NCBI GenBank assembly: GCA_025201705.1
Contig: MU617397.1
Span: forward strand, 1 to 14,027
Source: Dissophora ornata
Taxonomy: Eukaryota > Mortierellomycota > Mortierellomycetes > Mortierellales > Mortierellaceae
Reading direction: 5' to 3'
Length of the DNA stretch: 14,027 nt
Below are positions 8,253 through 14,027 of the stretch, one piece after another. A program made the translations under genes and the position numbers. Under the pieces are notes generated by a model. The model was given only the letters and a program-made list of their open reading frames with translations. It had not been told where the DNA came from and ran no database searches. Numbering within the stretch: position 1 is the first letter of the stretch; the number at the start of each line of letters is the position of its first letter.

Positions 8253-8981
8253 CTATATACTTCCACTTCGGCCTTGACTATGAGCAGCGCCAGGGCTATT
8301 ATTTCCCATTGTTAGGGACCCATCTCCTGTGCTGCCTTCCATCTGAACATTGCTCAACAAGAAAACAACTTCTCTTGCCCAGTTCTTGACGCGATCGTCC
8401 TGGGTCCCGTTTCCAAAGTGTCCTCTGTTCTCATCGATCATTAGCACACAAGCCTCCTTACCCTCGTCTCCGTACCAGGGCTCGAGACGCGACCGCAAGC
8501 GGGCCACAAACTTGGTGGACTGTGTATAGTCGACTCTCTGATCGCGCTCTCCGCAAGAGATCATCAGTGCAGGGCGGCGGGATGAAATCGGTGGAGGCGG
8601 GAAAGTGGTGGCTGTGAGTACAGGCGTGTTGGATGTGGACGACGGCTCGAATGATGCATCTTCTGAGTCGACAGTAGTGAGTGCCTCCGACTCGGCGCCT
8701 TGCAAGAGTTGTTGTTGTTGTTGTTGCTTATTAATCCGTTGACGCCGCATGCTGACATGTTTTCGCTCGTCATACTCGGGAATGGTGTCGTAGGGCGCGT
8801 AGCTGGCCATGTAGTCGTACATCTTTTCGGACTCTGCTGGGTTACCCCACTCCAAGTACTCGACTTTTGTGAGTGGGATCTCAGGGTCGAGCATGGTGGT
8901 CATAGGATCCAAGAAAGGCACGTTTAAGACCATGGCTCTAAACAGGTCTGGACGCATGTTGCACACAGCACCTATTAGAAA

Positions 8982-9014
<33 letters not shown>

Positions 9015-12000
9015 CTGAGTAAGAAAGGAGGGACCAACAACTCTGACACGAGTATGGTGTGTTATTCTTCCCTTACCAACTAAAAGCCCTCCGGCACTGA
9101 CACCACTAGCCGTCAGCCTTCTCGGATTCGTGTACCCGGCTTCCACCAAATGCTCTGCCACATTAATGAAATCCGTAAATGTATTCCTCTTGTTTTCAAG
9201 TTTGCCTTGATGGTACCACAGTGTTCCTAGTTCAGATCCTCCCCGGACATGTGCAAGAGCAATGATCCACCCGCGCTCCAGCAAAGGGAAATGCTCAACT
9301 CTGAAATCGATATCCGTGGGGACGCCGTATGCACCGTAGGCACGCATGAGAGTCGGGTTGCGGCCGTTGAGTTGCATGTTCTTAGGATGGAGGAGTGTCA
9401 CAGGGATCTTGGCTTTCCCATCCTCAGCGTCAACGTTGATCCGGGTGCAGGTGTACTTTGAGCGGTCGAGATCTGTGAGTGGGAACAGGTGTGATGATGT
9501 TAGTTCTGGGAGACCTACCGCAATTAAAGGGGTCAGAAACACAGGAAAATAACGAACATACGGTGGATAGGATGAACGCGTAGGGCCGTCATAACCCTTG
9601 AAGCCATGTCATATTCGTAAGTTGCCTCATGTGCATAGGGAGAGTTGAGTGTGAACTGGAACGAGTCTGTTTCGTAGTCCTGTACAATTCGATGTAAATG
9701 ATTAGTTCGTGTGGAGGAGCAAAGTGTCACAAAGAGGATAGCTACAAGGACAAAAGCCACAGTAACGTACAAGATTCACTCCTGCACTGATCGTGCAAAA
9801 CTGTTCTGGCAAAGGGACTTCGTGAACAGCTCCGGTCTCGAAATGATAGCAGGAGATTACAGGCAGGGCGTCCCGTTTCGCGTAGATGACCATAAAATTC
9901 TATGTAAAGCCAAAGGGTTGTTATTAGCATCGTTTTACAAGCAGGCAACCCGCGAAACATGGAACGAGTCGGATATCACGACGATGGAAAAACCATTACC
10001 TTGAAGATATCGACATCTTCAATCTTCTCGCCATCCTTTGCTTCCATCAGCTCCACCCAGGACTCGCGACCGGGGCTATTGCGATTGGCGCGCATCACCC
10101 GGAAATTCTTTTTCGGATTATCGTTCGTCAAGATATAATAATGATCCTATATGCCATGTCGGTCGAAAAGATTTTCCCACTCATAGAATGTCAACACCTG
10201 AATCACGAACCGCTTTCCCCCATAGGTTCGCATATCCTCGCGTCTTTTCTTTCTTCAAGGACTCTTACATCATGATGGTCCACATAATACTCAACGCCTT
10301 CTGATCTTGGAGCCACGACTGTCAGTTCTGGTAATTTCCCTGTCAAGAAATCGTGACCTGCATCCAGGATTCGAACCTCTGATGAAGATAGCGAGTTGCC
10401 ATTGATGGTCACGAACCGCTGATCCTTTGTTGAACCGACATCGACAAAGATGCTGTCGTCATCTTCCTGAAAGACTAGGACATCCGCGGACTGAGGCGTC
10501 CCGACTTGATGCGCCCAGACTTGATGAGGTCGAAGTACATCTGTGGATTTGGTATAGTAGACAGTCTTGTTGTCGTTGCCCCACACAAAGTTGAACACGT
10601 CCTCCAGTACTTCCTACATGTTATAAACGGCATTGAATTTCAGTCAGGAAGCACGGGATATCATCCAAATGAACCTGTTTTACTGTTTTTTTCTTTTTTC
10701 TTTTAGCGCATCTTCATCCATGATGGTGTTCATACCTCAAAAGGCTCTCCACGGTTCAGGTCTCGAAAGTGCAAGGATCCAAGTTCCTCGCCTTCTTCCA
10801 ATGTTAGGAACGAAAATATATGATGAGCTGTCGACAAGAGCACCTTCTTAACAGTGCAGTTTTCTGGTAGGTAAGCCGAATCCAGTAAGACTTCCTACAG
10901 AATCCAGACAAAACGGAGTTGATTCACATCGAAAATGGTGGGCTTTTAGAAGAATTGTTGCTTCCTCTCCCCTGCTTACTTCTTGACTGCCCTCATAAAA
11001 CACCAATGGGGGGGATCTCTAAAAAGGGGGTATATACGAGTCGTACCTCTTTAGCCATTGGCGATTTTCTCCTTCTGCAGTAGACCATTCCATGTCGACT
11101 TGTTTTGGTATAGTACTCATATCCACGCACAACCGTCGTCAATGGCGCCGAGACCCTTTTCGTCCGCAGAACCTGTTTCATCTCCTACATATGTTTCAAG
11201 ATGACGATAGATCGTTCCGATGGTTAGGTTCCAAGAACAAACTTCCCCCTTCCTGTTTCTTCTATACTCCGCGTGTCCTTTTCTGTCTTCTATCTGATGA
11301 CCCATACTCTGTTCAACAAATGGATCGCTGCAGCCTCCGAGGTGAAGTACTCATGTGCATACCTAAAGTAGTGTAAGAAGGTATCAGTTAAAGCTTGGCG
11401 TGTTGCGGATCCTTGTTATCATCATCATCCTTTTTTATTTTATTTCTCCACGTGTCCGGGACTTACGTGTTTTCAGCGCGGATGTAATCTCGAAGGTCCT
11501 GATGTTGTGCCAACAAGAATGCTGTAAGTACACGCGCAGATCAGTTGAGCGACCATTAGGAACAACACAGTAGTCCTTCCGTTGCATGCCACACACTTAC
11601 AGGGTCATCCTTATTAGCCATCCAGTCATATTCATCCACGCGGACCCTTCCCAGGATCCTGGTCTCCTTGGGTATCTTCTTGGGTGGTTTCGGAGGAGAG
11701 GGCCTGAATGAGCATCAAAATTAGTTGATATTGAATTAAGACAAATCTTCCAGAGATCGTATACGCAATGCCGATCTGATCCGGCGAGAGAGAATCGGGT
11801 GAACAAAAAAAAAACGACGTACTGCTTGAACACCGCTCTGAGGGTTCCCAGGAAACTCAATTGGCGCCTCTGTTGGATCTGAAACTGACATCCTGAAGTC
11901 GCTGTTGGCGGCGCTGTGGCTGCAGGAGCTAGGGCGGCTCGTCGGAGACTAGAGGTCAGAGTCCGCCTTCCAGAGACTGTCCTCGAAGAGACAGGCACAA

Positions 12001-12109
12001 AGTTGAGACTGGTCCACTGCACGAAAACTTGTCCTGGCCGGTGTTGAACAGTGTAATGCTGGCATTGTATCCTGGCAAGCACCGGAGGAAAGCCTCTAGT
12101 GACAGGCAT
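8253..12109 (-). CDS. OPB: Oligopeptidase B-type serine peptidase (family S9A), probably mitochondrial, 12 exons
   Basis: Minus-strand exons: 12109-11823, 11703-11601, 11498-11467, 11362-11308, 11184-11047, 10894-10736, 10613-10269, 10146-10000, 9899-9771, 9679-9562, 9472-9077, 8971-8253. The sum is 2628 nt, in frame, 875 aa (E. coli PtrB about 686). The start is the first in-frame ATG, with A at -3. Residues 1-95 contain no Asp or Glu but 11 Arg and 1 Lys, like a long mitochondrial presequence; RRQLSF at 81-86 is a plausible cleavage zone. The beta-propeller spans about 160-545 (REMKQVLRTKRVSAP, VDHHDDHYYILTN). The alpha/beta-hydrolase domain follows, with catalytic S630 in GVSAGG, D780 in GERDQRVDY and H821 in NRGHFGNG. 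MLDPEIPLTKVEYLEWGNP (663-681) carries the oligopeptidase B acidic signature linked to cleavage after Arg/Lys. Odd: a roughly 60-residue polyQ/Ser/Thr/Pro insertion (about 708-768) and a Gly/Ser-rich tail. Likely role, inferred: degrading short basic peptides, perhaps cleaved presequences. Confidence 0.94.
8708..8725 (-). repeat. (CAA)6 triplet repeat coding Q719-Q724 of the oligopeptidase
   Basis: Six pure CAA codons on the minus strand (GTT units on +) encode six glutamines at the start of the low-complexity insertion in the catalytic domain. A pure triplet tract is prone to in-frame length change by slippage. Confidence 0.9.
8991..9014. repeat. (GA)12 microsatellite, (TC)12 in the sense of the oligopeptidase intron
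   Basis: Twelve GA units lie inside the last oligopeptidase intron (8972-9076). In the gene's sense strand this is a (TC)12 tract 19 nt before the TAG acceptor, so it forms part of the polypyrimidine tract. Confidence 0.9.
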
Positions 12110-12443
12110 TTGGGAGGGGTTTTCAGCTAGGGTGAAAGGAGACGAGGGGCAAGAGCGCAAGGACAGGGGGAAGTTGTTCAAGTTGTGTACTCCGCGAAAG
12201 GGGGAACCGTAACGCGGCAGGAAACTAAAATGCACAAAAGTGGCTGAGGAGTTTTGTTTATAGTTGCCTTTTTGGGGGTGTGCTCCCAAATGCGGTATAG
12301 GATGCGCAATGCATTGAAGGAGGGAATGCCACAGCTTCTCGTCTCTGCTCCTTCCATCTCCACGCCGCCACTGCACCTACTGTTCACTACTGCAACTCGC
12401 GTCCTAAGGAAGACAAGCAAATACATCCGAGAGACAGCACAAT
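12110..12443. promoter_or_regulatory. Divergent promoter between the oligopeptidase (-) and SF3B6 (+)
   Basis: Start codons of opposite genes are 334 nt apart, so both promoters lie here. I can point to a perfect 10-bp palindrome CAATGCATTG (12307-12316) and a split inverted repeat CCGCG (12192-12196) with CGCGG (12213-12217). No classical TATA box or CRE was seen. Factor identities are unknown. Confidence 0.65.
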
Positions 12444-13145
12444 ATGAATAACAGGCAAAATGTACGAAGGACTGTGTCATGCAGAACACGGCTACCGTCA
12501 TCTACACAACACCTGGCAGCCCTAACACGTAACACCCTCTTCTCTTTTATATCTCAACAGGTTCGCTTGCCCCCAGAGGTAAACAGGGTCCTCTTTGTCC
12601 GGTAAGTCAGGAAACAGAAAAGGCGACGATGGGAATAAGGGCTAACAAAAGGAGCACTACTATGAATCAAAGTGGCATTCTGACCACGTATCCATGATTT
12701 AAATCTCTTAGTAACCTGCCTTTCAAGATTACGCCCGAGGAGATGTATGATATCTTTGGGAAATACGGAGCAATTCGCCAGATCCGTGTAGGGAACGGCA
12801 ACGATACGAAGGGAACAGCGTTTGTGGTATACGAGGATATCTTTGATGCAAAGACGGCCTATGAGCATTTACAGGGATTCAACATCATGGGACGTTATTT
12901 GATTGTGCTCTACTACCAACCCAACAAGGTTACCAAGAAGATGAATCTCGCAAAGAAGGAAGAGGAGCTGAAGGAACTAAAGGCGTAAGTGAAAAATCTG
13001 GACCTGGCAAAAATCAGAAGATCTGTTCGTGTCGCAGGGGGGGGGGAACTTTTTGCTTTTGTATCGACTATCCAACTGACATATTATTATTATTTTTTTC
13101 TCTGTTGAAAATTGTAGTCGCTATGGAATCTCGGACGACGATTAA
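12444..13145 (+). CDS. SF3B6: Splicing factor 3B subunit 6 (p14/SF3B14), 4 exons
   Basis: Exons: 12444-12461, 12561-12601, 12712-12984, 13118-13145. The total is 360 nt, in frame, 119 aa (human 125); introns are 99, 110 and 133 nt. The 18-nt first exon (M-N-N-R-Q-N) joins to [20 protein letters not shown]; the match to human [20 protein letters not shown] fixes the frame. The protein is a single RRM (about 15-90): RNP2 is LFVRNL, and the RNP1 region is [19 protein letters not shown] and [13 protein letters not shown] follow as in human, and the C-terminus is a charged [15 protein letters not shown] helix. Known: p14 is part of the SF3b complex of U2 snRNP, binds SF3B1 and lies next to the branch-point adenosine. 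The human branch-contacting Tyr22 is Phe18 here, still aromatic. Saccharomyces cerevisiae lacks a clear p14, so its presence fits an intron-rich genome such as this one. Confidence 0.97.
13037..13046. repeat. G10 homopolymer in SF3B6 intron 3
   Basis: Ten consecutive G lie in intron 3 (12985-13117), followed by an AT-rich (TTA)n stretch and a T-rich tract before the TAG acceptor. Homopolymer length here is an assembly- and slippage-sensitive position. Confidence 0.85.
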
Positions 13146-13445
13146 TGGATACCCCAAATTTTGGCGTAGACCATGTTCATATTCCGAAAGACAAACGAAA
13201 AACGGGTGGGGGCGTCAATGGATCGAAAGACAAAAAACGACCCAGCGAGGAACAACGCAACCCACTTTTTTCTCCGAAGCAGCAACGCTCCATGTATCAT
13301 AGTCTTAATGCAAAAAAAATAAACCACAAAAAAAATGGATGGGTTTCTCTTTTTCGGAGGACATGTTTATTAGGACGAAGGATAATATTGTACAGCCAGG
13401 ATGCATTAGCTTGGTGATATTACAAGGAGGAGAAGGCATACGGAC
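13146..13445. other. Convergent 3' spacer between SF3B6 and the Mis14-like gene
   Basis: These 300 nt lie between facing stop codons. AATAAA at 13318-13323 suits SF3B6 (173 nt after its stop), and TTTATT at 13366-13371 is an AATAAA on the minus strand, 75 nt after the Mis14-like stop. The two signals are under 50 nt apart, so the transcripts probably end next to or overlapping each other. Several A-runs occur; no gene is seen. Confidence 0.65.
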
Positions 13446-14027
13446 TCAAGGCAGGATCTCGTTAACTACAGTATGTGCACCTTCAAGCCGCGTGATGTTC
13501 GAAGAGACCGTCTACAAGTAGAACAGAACGGTATCGAGCAGGAGCAAAAAGACAATTTAGACTGCGGCCTCTTCTGTCCTTGCAAGCAGAACAAAAAAAA
13601 AATCAAAGATGCTGACCTTTCTCAAATCGTTCAACAGCGCCATACTGGAGGCATATTCCTGAGCAACAAGATCTGCTCTCTGGAGTGTTGCTATTGATGA
13701 CAAAAAAATATCCATTGTTGTAAATACAATCGTCGCTTCCTTGAAACCTCTGCGAGGGGTGGGTGGGTGGGAGACACAAGTCGTAAATTACCTTCCGTCT
13801 GGCTGTTTTCCTTGTCAGCATCGTTCTCCACCTCTGGTTCAAATTCAATTCTATCCGCGAGGGCTGACTGACGCTTGATAGCGTCGTCCAGCAACATTTT
13901 GACCTGTTCCGGGACACGTTTCCTGCGCTCTGCGACTTTCAACGTCAACTCTTCCACTTGCAGCTGTTGGATTTGAAGTTTTCGTCCCAATGACTCGTCC
14001 AGTGGCTCAAAGTCTGCATTTGAAAAA
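13446..14027 (-). CDS. Kinetochore Mis14/NSL1-like protein, 3' part (5' cut by window edge)
   Basis: Minus-strand exons: about 14013 (or the window edge) to 13792, then 13690-13617, then 13511-13446. The frame is continuous across introns of 101 and 105 nt. The middle exon ends at a weaker GTCAGC donor. A possible 3' splice site (AAATGCAG, ending at 14014) would start the first visible exon at 14013. Seen: an EPLDESLGRKLQ segment, a Leu/Glu-rich helix (QVEELTLKVAERRKRVPEQV), an acidic linker (about FEPEVENDADKEN), a second helix (LQRADLVAQEYASSMALL) and a C-terminal helix ending NEILP. Known: Mis14/NSL1 proteins of the MIS12 complex, which connects inner centromere and outer kinetochore, have an E-P-(F/L)-D-x-x-L segment followed by E-x-L-T-x-x-V-A-x-x-R-R/K-x-x-P. 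The match is by remembered pattern only; any alpha-helical coiled-coil protein is the alternative. Confidence 0.62.

Noticed and set aside
8570..8750. Reading the polyQ/low-complexity stretch as an unrecognised intron
   Set aside because: An acceptor-like CAG exists, but I found no good donor at the right place and the frame is open throughout; low-complexity coding insertions are common in fungal proteins. RNA-seq would settle it.
11499..11529. Alternative acceptor (TTACAG, ending near 11522) for oligopeptidase exon 3
   Set aside because: The preceding exon ends in phase 0 after Asp-Asp-Pro, and this acceptor would shift the frame; the CAG ending at 11499 keeps the frame and gives DDP-DLRDYIRAEN as expected.
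12482..12532. Alternative SF3B6 start ATG near 12479 (MQNTATV...)
   Set aside because: Its only donor (ACGTAACA near 12528) would leave an intron of about 33 nt and the wrong phase for VRLPPEVNR; the 12444 exon gives phase 0 and a 99-nt intron.
13560..13617. Reading through the GTCAGC site to a short C-terminus (VSIFDFFF...)
   Set aside because: It would pass through a T-run giving Phe repeats and stop soon after; splicing to 13511 gives a 105-nt intron and a helical C-terminus. The donor is weak, so this stays a lesser possibility.
1..14027. Transposon, tRNA, rRNA, CRISPR, viral or prokaryotic defence system
   Set aside because: I found no terminal inverted repeats, transposase or reverse transcriptase motifs, cloverleaf-like sequences or spaced direct repeats; nearly all sequence is explained by the seven genes and their spacers.

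Overview
The window is nuclear DNA of a filamentous fungus, most likely an early-diverging one (Mucoromycota, possibly Mortierellomycotina). The genes are compact and interrupted by many short GT-AG introns of about 90-230 nt. Spacers are a few hundred bases, 3' flanks carry AATAAA-type signals, and the proteins are typical eukaryotic ones. The lineage is an inference from gene content (a bacterial/plant/kinetoplastid-type oligopeptidase B, SF3B6, a probable BEACH-WD40-FYVE protein) and is not proven. I rebuilt the spliced genes by hand from splice sites, reading frame and remembered family conservation. All four complete spliced models close in frame: TAF14 263 aa, RAD3 791 aa, oligopeptidase B 875 aa, SF3B6 119 aa.

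Layout, left to right: (1) the last exon of a WD40-FYVE protein (+), probably the ALFY/WDFY3-type C-terminus; (2) a 467-nt spacer with a pyrimidine-rich leader and a small upstream ORF; (3) an intronless 508-aa tetraspan membrane protein of unknown function (+); (4) a 689-nt convergent spacer with a T19 tract; (5) a seven-exon TAF14 gene (-) with YEATS and ET domains; (6) a 459-nt divergent promoter holding a perfect CRE palindrome; (7) a seven-exon RAD3/XPD helicase gene (+); (8) a 162-nt convergent spacer; (9) a twelve-exon, probably mitochondrial, oligopeptidase B gene (-); (10) a 334-nt divergent promoter; (11) a four-exon SF3B6/p14 splicing-factor gene (+); (12) a 300-nt convergent spacer; (13) the 3' half of a kinetochore Mis14/NSL1-like gene (-), cut by the window edge.

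Most neighbours do unrelated housekeeping jobs. The notable pairing is TAF14 with RAD3. Both encode parts of the RNA polymerase II transcription machinery (TFIIF/TFIID/chromatin-associated Taf14, and the TFIIH helicase), and they are transcribed divergently from one short intergenic region. I see no mobile element, tRNA, rRNA, CRISPR array, virus-derived gene or prokaryote-type defence system. The less ordinary items are very small first coding exons, a polyQ/low-complexity insertion inside the peptidase catalytic domain, a long acid-free N-terminal extension on that peptidase, a degenerate FYVE lipid-binding motif, and a uORF whose stop overlaps the main start as ATGA.
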